From NCBI GenBank assembly GCA_050951925.1, contig JBMNJZ010000001.1, positions 1,612,001 to 1,676,000 of the forward strand: a DNA stretch of 64,000 nt, in the 5' to 3' direction. The translations under genes and the position numbers were made by a program. The first letter of the stretch is position 1, and every line of letters begins with the position of its first letter. This document shows, one piece after another, positions 26,406 through 34,338 of this stretch. Under the pieces are notes generated by a model. That model was not told where the DNA came from, ran no database searches, and worked only from the letters and a program-made list of their open reading frames with translations. Origin of the DNA: UBA1046 sp012511325. Lineage in GTDB: Bacteria > Bacillota > Clostridia > Saccharofermentanales > DTU023.

Positions 26406-27809
26406 TCAGGGAAACAAAAGATCAAAAGCTTCATTGATCTGGCTGACATAATAAAGCTCAAGCTGATTACCGAGCTTAGTCTTCTCCAGCTGGGTCTTAT
26501 TAGCCGCCGGCAGCACAAAACGAGTCCAGCCGGTACGTTCCGCCTCACTGAGACGCCTTTCAATCTGTGAGATACCCCTGACTTCTCCGGTCAGACCGAC
26601 TTCGCCCAGAATAATGGCGTCATAATAAGTCTGCAGATCCTTAATGCTGGAAACCGCCGCCGACAGAACCGCCAGATCAGAAGCTGTCTCCGTAATCCGC
26701 AAGCCGCCCGTAACATTGATATAGGCATCCATGCCGCTCAAACCCAGATTGGTTTTTTTGTCCAGAACAGCCAGCAACATGGCCAGCCTCATACGATCCA
26801 GCCCCTGGGCCATCCGCAGCGGTGCGGCAAAAGAGCTGGGAACAATCAAAGCCTGTATTTCCAGCAGCAGCGGCCTGGTGCCCTCGATCGTTGAAGTCAC
26901 GACTGAACCGCTAACACCCAGAGGACGGCCGGAAAGAAGCATCTCTGACGCCTTCTCCAAGCTTGACAGTCCCTGATCGCCCATAGTAAAAAAGCCTAAC
27001 TCATCCGTAGCGCCAAAACGGTTTTTTACTGCCCTGAGCATCCGATAATATTGCAGCTTCTCACCCTCAAAATAGAGCACGGTGTCAACCATATGCTCCA
27101 AGACTCTGGGCCCGGCAATATTTCCGTCCTTGGTCACATGCCCGATCAGGATCACCGTAATTCCACGGCTCTTTGCCAGACGCAGCAGTCCCGCCGCTAC
27201 TTCCCTGATCTGAGTCACGCTGCCCGGAGCCGCAGCAATCTCATCCACATATGCTGTCTGAATCGAATCAATAACCAAAAATTCCGGCTCAGATTCAGTG
27301 ACAGCATCCAATATGCCGGCAAAGTCGGTTACCGCTAAAAAGCCGATACCGCTGCTGTCAATGCCGAGGCGATCAGCCCTCATCTTAACTTGAGCCGAAG
27401 ATTCCTCGCCACTGACATAGAGAGAAGATCCGGCCGGCAAAGAGCCCATGATCTGCAAAACCAAAGTCGATTTCCCGATCCCGGGCTCGCCGCCGAGCAA
27501 AATTATCGAACCTTTGACCAGACCGCCGCCCAAGACCCGATCCAGCTCCGTGATACCAGTCGGCACGCGAATATTCTCACCGGCCGCTACTTCCGCAAGC
27601 GACATCAACTTGCTATGACCGGCGGTGCGCCCCCGTTCTGCCGCAGCCCAATTACCCCGTGAGGGTTGATCCGGCTTTTGGTTTTTGCCCGTCACCTTCT
27701 CCACTTCTACGAAAGAATTCCAGGAATCGCAGCCCGGGCACTTGCCTAACCAGCCGCTGCTTTCCCAGCCGCACTCCGTACAGAAATAATTTGTCTTTTT
27801 CTTAGCCAT
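26406..27809 (-). CDS. radA: DNA repair protein RadA
   Basis: A RecA/DnaB-like branch-migration ATPase. From the chosen start the 467-residue protein begins MAKKKTNYFCTECGWESSGWLGKCPGC, the C4 zinc finger. Walker A GGEPGIGKSTL, the RadA-specific AVKNRFGATDELGFF and a C-terminal Lon-like domain (VNVTGGLRI, GEVGLTGEVRGI) follow. The open frame continues 58 codons upstream into a GC-rich stretch, but that extension has no family similarity, and GAGGATT precedes the ATG pair at 27812 and 27809. ispD follows directly. Confidence 0.95.
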   Translation of the reverse strand: MAKKKTNYFCTECGWESSGWLGKCPGCDSWNSFVEVEKVTGKNQKPDQPSRGNWAAAERGRTAGHSKLMSLAEVAAGENIRVPTGITELDRVLGGGLVKGSIILLGGEPGIGKSTLVLQIMGSLPAGSSLYVSGEESSAQVKMRADRLGIDSSGIGFLAVTDFAGILDAVTESEPEFLVIDSIQTAYVDEIAAAPGSVTQIREVAAGLLRLAKSRGITVILIGHVTKDGNIAGPRVLEHMVDTVLYFEGEKLQYYRMLRAVKNRFGATDELGFFTMGDQGLSSLEKASEMLLSGRPLGVSGSVVTSTIEGTRPLLLEIQALIVPSSFAAPLRMAQGLDRMRLAMLLAVLDKKTNLGLSGMDAYINVTGGLRITETASDLAVLSAAVSSIKDLQTYYDAIILGEVGLTGEVRGISQIERRLSEAERTGWTRFVLPAANKTQLEKTKLGNQLELYYVSQINEAFDLLFP

Positions 27810-28127
27810 CATAATCCTCGTCTGCAGATATTTTACACCATAATAGGCGCTCTGTTCTGTCCGACGAGCAGCAATTTCCCAAATCGGCGTGATCGAGGCG
27901 ACATTCTCCGGGCACTGCCCGACAAACAGAACATCCTGCCATCTGTTGCGGCGAAGGCGCACTCTATGCGCCCGCTGCGCCATGGCAGAAGCGGCGGACT
28001 ACCCCCGGCAGCCTTCGTCAAACAATCCGGGCTGATAACTAATGCGGCTTCGGGAAGTGTTGCATTGATGTAATTACGACATGACAATATGTCGTGATCT
28101 ATTCTTTATGAGGAGTAGTTTTCAGGC
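27810..28127 (-). other. GC-rich intergenic stretch upstream of radA with hairpins and a palindrome
   Basis: About 320 bases between pflA and radA. The minus strand holds short perfect stems such as GGCGCA-TAGAG-TGCGCC and CGGGCA-G-TGCCCG. At 28076-28095 an inverted repeat ACGACAT-N6-ATGTCGT lies 33 bases past the pflA stop. No T-run follows, so it is not a standard terminator and could be an operator. An 84-codon frame crosses the region (27833-28087) but has no recognisable similarity. It may hold the radA leader or a small RNA; nothing definite can be named. Confidence 0.4.
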
Positions 28128-29714
28128 TCAACAACCTAGGAAATAGTCCTTCAGAGCCTGCTTGTCCTGGATATAGATGGTGCGATTGCTTGTATAGTCA
28201 ATATAACCCAAATCCTTGAATTCACCGAGCTTGCGTGTTATAGTCTCTCGGGTCATGCCGGCAAAGCTGCCCATCTCTTCCCTGGTCAAGGTCAGATCGA
28301 TGCGGATCCCGTCTGGCGTTTCAACTCCGCGGCGGTCGGCAAGTTGAGTCAGCAGCTCTGCCACTTTCATACTGGCATTGGAAGATGACAAACGGGTAAT
28401 CAGTTCTTCGGCCCAACGGAGGCGGTCATATGCTTTTTCCAGAATCTGCCTCAGAATATTCGGATTCTGCAGGCAGGCTTTGTCAAAAAACTCCTTGCTC
28501 ATGGTGCAGATAATACCGTCCTCCAACGCTTGGCCAAAGTAAAGATATTTTTGGCTTTTGAGCAGATTAAAACCGCCTACAAAGTCGCCGGGACTATAGA
28601 TATACATGATCTGCTCGCGGCCGTCCGGCGTATAGGTGAGAATTTTAAACTGTCCTTCGCAGACAATATACAACACACTACACGGATCACCGCTGCGGAA
28701 GATATATTCGCCTTTTTTGACCCGGCGTACTTCGACACTATTGGCCAGCTCATGAAATTGACTGACACTGAGATGGCGCAATAAGGGCAACTGGCGCAGA
28801 TCAATGCCCTCTCTGAGATAGACTGAAGTATCAATACTGTCAGCGCGAAAGCTGAGCGGCGCTTCTGAAGACATAGCGGCGGTTACCTCCTTATCAGGAT
28901 TCGCGGGTGTCACTTCCGTTTGAGCGGCCAAAGCGGCGGCGCGATAAAGAACATGCGCATTAGCATGCGGGGCATGAGGCAGCTTTTGAATGAACAGGCG
29001 ATTAGCCAGTCTCTCAAATTCCTTGGCTCGGGCCTGATCCATAGGCGGCACTTCGTCTAAGCGATAGCTCAGGCCCAGTTGCCGGTATTTTTCTCTGCCC
29101 ATTGTATGATAGGGCAAGATTTCAATGCGGTCAATCAGAAAGCCCAAGGGCAAAATAAGCTCAGCCAAACGCTCCATGTCCGCTTCATTATCCGTGTAAC
29201 CGGGCACCATCACATGACGTACCCAGATATTGCCTGAGAACTGATGCGATCGGATAGCTGTCGTGAAACGGAGAAAAGTCTCGAAACTGCCCCCGGTCAG
29301 ATCTTGAAAACCCTCAGCATCAAAAGCCTTGACATCCAGCAGCAGAGTATCTGTCAATTTCAGTATTTCCGGCCAATAGCGAGATGGACCGATTCCTGAG
29401 GTATCAACTGCAGTATGGATGTCCTCCTGCTTAAGCAGGCGCAGGCATTGCACCAGGAAAGGGCTTTGTTGCAGCGGCTCTCCGCCGGTAAATGTAATAC
29501 CGCCTTCCTGGCCGAAGTAATTTTTTTGCCGCTTAGCCACAGCCAAAATCTCCTCGGGTGTCATAACTTGCGCAGTATCGGAAGTGAGAGGCAAAGTATC
29601 GGGATTGTGGCAGTAGGCGCAGCGCAAGGGGCAACCCTGAAGGAAGAACACGGTACGTACGCCCGGTCCGTCCATCAGGCCCATTGTTTCAATCGAATGA
29701 ATATTGCCCGTCAT
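28128..29714 (-). CDS. Fusion protein: pyruvate formate-lyase activating enzyme + Crp/Fnr-type transcription regulator
   Basis: One uninterrupted 528-residue frame. Residues 1 to about 246 are a full PFL-activase: radical-SAM motif CPLRCAYC (28-35), GGITFTGGEPL, LLDVKAFD and ILPYHTMGREKY. After a linker, residues about 300-420 form a Crp-type effector domain (KKGEYIFRSGDPCSVLYIVCEGQF, YSPGDFVGGF). The last 90 residues hold the dimer helix and a winged HTH with recognition helix GMTRETITRKLGEF. That helix keeps the Arg-Glu-Thr-x-x-Arg contacts of E. coli CRP. The cAMP-contact RS pair and GE of CRP are absent, and there is no FNR-type Cys cluster. It starts 5 bases after pflB. Fusion architecture is read directly; its regulatory function is inferred. 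Confidence 0.93.
   Translation of the reverse strand: MTGNIHSIETMGLMDGPGVRTVFFLQGCPLRCAYCHNPDTLPLTSDTAQVMTPEEILAVAKRQKNYFGQEGGITFTGGEPLQQSPFLVQCLRLLKQEDIHTAVDTSGIGPSRYWPEILKLTDTLLLDVKAFDAEGFQDLTGGSFETFLRFTTAIRSHQFSGNIWVRHVMVPGYTDNEADMERLAELILPLGFLIDRIEILPYHTMGREKYRQLGLSYRLDEVPPMDQARAKEFERLANRLFIQKLPHAPHANAHVLYRAAALAAQTEVTPANPDKEVTAAMSSEAPLSFRADSIDTSVYLREGIDLRQLPLLRHLSVSQFHELANSVEVRRVKKGEYIFRSGDPCSVLYIVCEGQFKILTYTPDGREQIMYIYSPGDFVGGFNLLKSQKYLYFGQALEDGIICTMSKEFFDKACLQNPNILRQILEKAYDRLRWAEELITRLSSSNASMKVAELLTQLADRRGVETPDGIRIDLTLTREEMGSFAGMTRETITRKLGEFKDLGYIDYTSNRTIYIQDKQALKDYFLGC
28872..28892 (-). promoter_or_regulatory. Internal ribosome binding site and ATG at the PflA/Crp junction
   Basis: A complete SD AAGGAGGT (28892-28885) lies 10 bases before an in-frame ATG (28874-28872), codon 281 of the fusion, in the linker just before the Crp domain. 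Initiation here would give a free 248-residue regulator, close to the normal Crp-family length. Codon choice in Lys-Glu-Val could produce the SD by chance, so use is unproven. Confidence 0.45.
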
Positions 29715-29719
29715 TTCAG

Positions 29720-32029
29720 TTAGACGCGCTGGTGGAAAGTGCGCTTAATCACTTCCAGCTGCTGTTCTCTGGAGAGCTGGTTAAAGCGCACGGCATAACC
29801 GGAGACCCTGATTGTCAAATTCGGATAGCGCTCAGGATTCTCCATCGCATCCTGCAGCAATTGGCGTTCCAGGACATTGACATTGAGATGGAAAGCATCC
29901 TGCCGGAAATAGCCATCGAGAATACCAGCCAGATTATGCTTTCGGTTCTCATCATTCTTGCCCAGAGTGGCCGGTACAACAGTCAGCGTATTGGAGATAC
30001 CGTCCTGACAGACATGGCAGTAAGGCAGTTTGGCTACTGAATTAAGCGAAGCAATAACGCCGGACACATCTCGTCCGTGCATAGGATTGGCTCCCGGCGC
30101 AAAGGGCTCGCCACACTTGCGTCCGTCCGGGGTAGAGCCGGTCTTCTTGCCATAGACGACATTAGAGGTAATTGTCAGGACGGAGAGTGTCTGCTCCGCC
30201 CCGCGATAAGCCTCATGCTTCTTCAGCTCAGCGGAAAAGAAGCGCACTACCTCCACTGCCAAATCATCAACCCGGTCATCATCATTGCCGAACTTAGGGA
30301 ATTCTCCCGTGATCACAAAATCAGTGGCAATGCCTTCTGCATTGCGGATGGCCTTAACCTCGGCATAGCGCAGGGCGCTCAGAGAATCGGCGACGATGGA
30401 CAGTCCCGCAATGCCAAACGCCATATAGCGGTGGACATGGGCATCGTGCAAGGCCATTTGTCCGGCCTCGTAGGCATATTTATCATGCATATAGTGGATG
30501 GTATTCATTGTATCCACATATAGCTCCGCCAGTTTTGTCATTACCAGGCGGAAATTTCCGGCTACCTGATCATAGTCCAGGAGATCGCCTGTGAGCGGTT
30601 TAATCCCGGTCAGCACCTGTAAGGGCTGACCCGTTTTCTTATCCCGCACCAACTCATCCCGGCCGCCATTGATAGCATACAGCAGGGCTTTGGCCAGATT
30701 AGCTCTGGCACCAAAAAACTGCATCTCCTTGCCAACGCGCATCGCCGAAACACAGCAGGCAATCGCATAGTCATCGCCATAAATATCCCGCATCAAATCA
30801 TCATTTTCATACTGCAGGGAACCGGTCTCCAGGCTCAGTCTGGCACAGTATTCCTTGAAGTCACGCGGCAGCTCCTCAGACCACAGCACCGTCATATTCG
30901 GCTCAGGTGAGGGGTTCAGATTAGTCAGCGTATGCAGGAAACGATAGGTGGTAGGAGTCACCAGAGTCCGACCGTCTTCGCCCATGCCGCCCAGAGATTC
31001 GGTAACCCAGGTGGGATCGCCGGCAAACAGCTCATCATATTCCGGTGTTCGCAGATGGCGCACCATGCGTAGCTTGATCACCAGCTGGTCAATCAGCTCC
31101 TGGGCTCCTTCTTCAGTGAGCAGGCCGTGATCCAGATCACGCTGCAGATAAATATCCAGAAATGTAGTATTGCGCCCCAGTGACATAGCGGCTCCGTTGT
31201 TTTCCTTAATAGCTGCCAGATAGCCAAAGTAGAGCCATTGCACCGCTTCTTGGGCAGTCTCCGCCGGACGGCCGATATCAAAGCCATAGCGGTAGGCCAT
31301 TTTTTTCATTGCCTCCAGAGCCCGCAGCTGTTCTGACAGCTCTTCACGCAGCCGGATCCGCTCCTCGCTGGCAGGTCCTGTTTCTGCCGCCAATTCCTCT
31401 TGTTTGACTTCGATCAGCCGATCCACGCCATATAGCGGTACCCGACGATAATCCCCGATGATGCGGCCGCGGCCATAAGCATCCGGCAGTCCGGTTATCA
31501 GCCCGGCCGACCGCGCCAGGCGCATCGGCTTGGTATAGGCGTCAAATACGCCCTGATTATGAGTTTTGCGATATTCCTTGAATGACTTGGCCAATTGAGG
31601 ATCAATTGTCAGATTATAGGCCGCCAAGGCATTTTCCACCATTCGAAATCCACCATATGGATTCATCATCCGCCTTAAGGGTTTGTCAGTCTGAAAACCC
31701 ACTATCAGCTCATTCTCACGGTCCAGATAGCCGGCCTCAAAGGCGTCAATACCACTGAAGCGGTCGGTAGCTACATCAACGCTGCGCTCCCTCACCTGAC
31801 GCTGCATCAATTCATCCGCCTGTTGCCACAACTTAAGTGTCCGCTCCGTCGCCGGCGTCAGAAAACTATCATCGCCGTCATAAGGCCTGTAATTCTTCTG
31901 TATAAAATCACGGACATCTATCGTCTCCTGCCATTTCCCGGATGCGAAAGCGTCCCAAGCTTTTGTTGCCATCTCCGTTGTCATCTTGTCTGTCGTTTCG
32001 GCCGTCCTTAGCCAAATTCTCCTTTTCAT
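29720..32029 (-). CDS. pflB: Formate C-acetyltransferase (pyruvate formate-lyase)
   Basis: Glycyl-radical enzyme that cleaves pyruvate with CoA to acetyl-CoA and formate. About 769 residues, collinear with E. coli PflB (VRDFIQKNY, EYRKTHNQGVFDAYT, TGLPDAYGRGRIIGDYRRV). The adjacent catalytic cysteines (DYAIACCVSAM) and the C-terminal glycyl loop RVSGYAVRF are intact. The start is uncertain: the frame opens at a TTG at 32038, I use the ATG at 32029, and ATGs at 31984 or 31972 fit homologue lengths as well. None has a well-spaced SD. The fused activase follows by 5 bases. A CRP-type operator precedes the gene. Confidence 0.95.
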   Translation of the reverse strand: MKRRIWLRTAETTDKMTTEMATKAWDAFASGKWQETIDVRDFIQKNYRPYDGDDSFLTPATERTLKLWQQADELMQRQVRERSVDVATDRFSGIDAFEAGYLDRENELIVGFQTDKPLRRMMNPYGGFRMVENALAAYNLTIDPQLAKSFKEYRKTHNQGVFDAYTKPMRLARSAGLITGLPDAYGRGRIIGDYRRVPLYGVDRLIEVKQEELAAETGPASEERIRLREELSEQLRALEAMKKMAYRYGFDIGRPAETAQEAVQWLYFGYLAAIKENNGAAMSLGRNTTFLDIYLQRDLDHGLLTEEGAQELIDQLVIKLRMVRHLRTPEYDELFAGDPTWVTESLGGMGEDGRTLVTPTTYRFLHTLTNLNPSPEPNMTVLWSEELPRDFKEYCARLSLETGSLQYENDDLMRDIYGDDYAIACCVSAMRVGKEMQFFGARANLAKALLYAINGGRDELVRDKKTGQPLQVLTGIKPLTGDLLDYDQVAGNFRLVMTKLAELYVDTMNTIHYMHDKYAYEAGQMALHDAHVHRYMAFGIAGLSIVADSLSALRYAEVKAIRNAEGIATDFVITGEFPKFGNDDDRVDDLAVEVVRFFSAELKKHEAYRGAEQTLSVLTITSNVVYGKKTGSTPDGRKCGEPFAPGANPMHGRDVSGVIASLNSVAKLPYCHVCQDGISNTLTVVPATLGKNDENRKHNLAGILDGYFRQDAFHLNVNVLERQLLQDAMENPERYPNLTIRVSGYAVRFNQLSREQQLEVIKRTFHQRV

Positions 32030-32052
32030 CTCTTTCAATTGATCTGTATTGC

Positions 32053-32095
32053 ATGTTAAACTCCGACAGGCCCGGAGTCTGTGATCAAAGTCACA
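32053..32095 (-). promoter_or_regulatory. Predicted pflB promoter with a perfect CRP-type operator
   Basis: TGTGA-N6-TCACA, both half-sites perfect, occupies 32080-32095. On the minus strand a possible -10 (TAACAT, 32058-32053) would set transcription at about 32046, placing the operator centre at -41.5, the class II activator position of CRP. There is no good -35, as expected for an activator-dependent promoter. The -10 is only a 4-of-6 match, so the spacing is suggestive. Confidence 0.65.
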
Positions 32096-32104
32096 CAGTC
32101 GGAT

Positions 32105-32135
32105 AAAAGCCCTGTAACTGCAAGAGTTACAGGGC
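32105..32135 (-). terminator. Terminator of the cotH-side gene block
   Basis: A perfect 11-bp stem (GCCCTGTAACT / AGTTACAGGGC) with a 5-base loop at 32109-32135 is followed on the minus strand by TTTT. It lies 57 bases past the CotH-like gene and insulates pflB from it. Confidence 0.92.
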
Positions 32136-32191
32136 GTTGTGTAAAGAGAATCATATATTGATAAAAATAGCCTATATGTGCGAATCGCGGG

Positions 32192-33595
32192 TCACGGGTT
32201 CAAAGGAGTTGGCGTAGGTTCAAATTCCTGGCTGATATCTTTTAACAAATCTATGTTTTCATCTAAATATTTTAATCTGGCCCTTAGAGTTTCTTTCAGC
32301 ATCGATACGGCCTGGGGATAGCTTCTAGGGTCACGAATATTTCCTTCATCATCTCTTGACAACAATTTTTCATTAAAGGTATAACCCCAAATCGAAAAAT
32401 TTCTTTCCACAGCTTCGCCCAGCTCTTCCACATATCCGTCTATGAGGCCGTTCAAACGGGCATCAGTCCATTCATGCTGCCGCAGATATCGGTATCTTTC
32501 CACAACTTTTTCGCTGAAACTCCTGTCTTGCAGCAAGCGATCGAACCAATTCGTATCGTCGAGAAAAAATCTGTCCGTATCGTAGTGTTTCCAAGGATAA
32601 TTGTTGAACGCATTGTTGAAATCCCAAGCTGCCAGACGTATTTTACCGCCGATATCCTTATAGATATATGTCGACAGATGGGAACCGTCAATATTCATAA
32701 CCAACTCGTTGATCAGAAAATAGTCCACGAAGTTGTCTACATCTATGTAAGCCGCATATCCTATGATAGGATCGCGAAAATAATCGGAATACAGGACTTT
32801 TTCAAATTTGTTAAAATCCGTTTCTATCCATTTTTTTTGAGCAGCTGTGATATTGATGGGTGCAGGATAGCTGACAGTAATTTCGTTGTTTGTCTCGCCT
32901 ATGGCAATCCCGTAAGAGTTGATTGGATTTTCCTTTGTTCCGACTCTTTCTCTGCGCAATAGGTATGCCGTTTCCCCCGACAACAAACCGTATCTCTGCA
33001 TGTCCAACCGGCCACGATCATTCCTTATAGGCTCTATCGCCAAATAGACTCCCTGATATTCCCCGTCGAGATATACTTCACAGTAACGCGTGTCCGGTCC
33101 CCAGTGCATAATTTCTCTTGCCAATCCGTAAATCAATCTGTTCCTTATCAAACTTCTGTCCAAAAATGGCGCATTGAGAATCCATGAACTGTTCTTTGTC
33201 ATCCCCAGCAAGGGATAATCACGATTTCTGTTCTCGTCTTTGTAAAATTCAATTCGGTATTGCCGTTTGTCGAAAACATAATAAGACGAATTTCCGCGAT
33301 ATTTGATTGTTGCAAGCGAAGTAAAAACCGGCTCGCTTTCTGGTGTATTTTTGCCGGCATCATTATCTATTACTTTTATATCGCACCAGATTTTTGCTGT
33401 CTTTTCGATCCTCTGCCCGTCTGTTTCAATCATAATTATCGGCAGATTCCCCGGTATTTTTGCCGTCGGTGCGGGCTTGTCATCATAGCTTCCCTTGATT
33501 TGACGCCCTTTTATACCTCCGCCCCACGACTCGGCCATCAAGACGGCAATCAAAACTGCTGTAATGACAAGGATTGAAATCGCCCTTTTCTTCAC
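32192..33595 (-). CDS. CotH-like protein kinase, exported
   Basis: 467 residues with an N-terminal membrane anchor or signal segment (about 4-24) and a CotH fold: TIKYRGNSSYYVFDKRQYRIEFYKD (nucleotide-loop-like start), SWILNAPFLDRSLIRNRL, EVYLDGEYQGVYLAIEPI, and the metal/catalytic motif IRLAAWDFNNAF. CotH proteins phosphorylate spore-coat proteins in Bacillus; non-spore members sit beside VTC and DUF4956 genes, as here. The start is GTG at 33595 with AGGGAG five bases upstream. It is the last gene of the run before a strong terminator. The substrate is unknown. Confidence 0.85.
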   Translation of the reverse strand: MKKRAISILVITAVLIAVLMAESWGGGIKGRQIKGSYDDKPAPTAKIPGNLPIIMIETDGQRIEKTAKIWCDIKVIDNDAGKNTPESEPVFTSLATIKYRGNSSYYVFDKRQYRIEFYKDENRNRDYPLLGMTKNSSWILNAPFLDRSLIRNRLIYGLAREIMHWGPDTRYCEVYLDGEYQGVYLAIEPIRNDRGRLDMQRYGLLSGETAYLLRRERVGTKENPINSYGIAIGETNNEITVSYPAPINITAAQKKWIETDFNKFEKVLYSDYFRDPIIGYAAYIDVDNFVDYFLINELVMNIDGSHLSTYIYKDIGGKIRLAAWDFNNAFNNYPWKHYDTDRFFLDDTNWFDRLLQDRSFSEKVVERYRYLRQHEWTDARLNGLIDGYVEELGEAVERNFSIWGYTFNEKLLSRDDEGNIRDPRSYPQAVSMLKETLRARLKYLDENIDLLKDISQEFEPTPTPLNP

Positions 33596-33609
33596 TTCAA
33601 CTCCCTTTC

Positions 33610-34290
33610 CTATCTGCTGATATCATCCGTCTGCTCTATCAAATTAACGTTTTTTACTCCTTCTATTTTCATGAGTATCTGAACTATATCGGTTTTTTCT
33701 TCTCTCTCCATCTTTTTTATTACATTCTCTCTTACTTCAAAAACGAGCTCCGAATATTTCTGCGTAGCATTCTTTATCCTGCGTTTCGCTTTTTTACCGA
33801 AACAGTGTATAATTGTCGCTTCCACTGTATTTTGTACCGTGGGCTCGCAGCGGATAATCAAAAGTTGTCTCGAGTCATCCCCCATTTGTCCGAAGATTAC
33901 CAGAAAGATAAAGATTACTACCGAACTTATTCCCGCTAAAACATACTGGGAAACCCCGCAGCTTATTCCAACGGCAATGCACCAGAAAATGTAGGTTGCA
34001 TCTCGCACATCCTTAACCGCGGTACGAAAACGGATAATCGAAAGAGCGCCTACCATACCTAAGGAAAGCGCCACGTTGTTGCTGATAACGCTCATAATAA
34101 AAGCCGTAATCAATGACATCATGCCCAAGGATACATTATATTTACGACTGTAGGCCGGACCTGAATATGTAATCCTGTAGGTAAACATGATGAACAGCGC
34201 TATAACCGCGGTCACCAAATTGTTGAGCAGAATAATCTTTAAGTCCAAAGTATGCAGATCGCTTAAGGTCTCAATAATAAAATCTTTCAT
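33610..34290 (-). CDS. DUF4956 membrane protein
   Basis: 226 residues: about four membrane spans in the first 140 residues, then a soluble C-terminal domain of about 85 residues (PTVQNTVEATIIHCF ...). The signature of the family is clear in NVSLGMMSLITAFIMSVISNNVALSLGMVGALSIIRFRTAVKDVRDATYIFWCIAVG. Biochemical function is unknown; genes of this family recur next to VTC polyphosphate polymerases and CotH kinases. AGGAGTTGGAAAA precedes the ATG. It lies 14 bases before cotH and 48 bases after the VTC gene. Confidence 0.88.
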   Translation of the reverse strand: MKDFIIETLSDLHTLDLKIILLNNLVTAVIALFIMFTYRITYSGPAYSRKYNVSLGMMSLITAFIMSVISNNVALSLGMVGALSIIRFRTAVKDVRDATYIFWCIAVGISCGVSQYVLAGISSVVIFIFLVIFGQMGDDSRQLLIIRCEPTVQNTVEATIIHCFGKKAKRRIKNATQKYSELVFEVRENVIKKMEREEKTDIVQILMKIEGVKNVNLIEQTDDISR

Positions 34291-34338
34291 TTTTCCAACT
34301 CCTATTTATTCTTGGTAAAACTTGCAAAGCAAAAATAC

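Noticed and set aside
27810..27983. 58-codon N-terminal extension of RadA
   Set aside because: The extension has no family similarity, and the methionine before KKKTNYFC has a better ribosome binding site and matches normal RadA starts.
28076..28095. ACGACAT palindrome as a standard terminator of pflA
   Set aside because: No T-run follows on the minus strand and the stem is AT-rich; it is kept only as a possible operator.
27810..28127. RNase P RNA, tmRNA or SRP RNA in the GC-rich stretch
   Set aside because: None of the conserved core sequences of these RNAs could be found on either strand.
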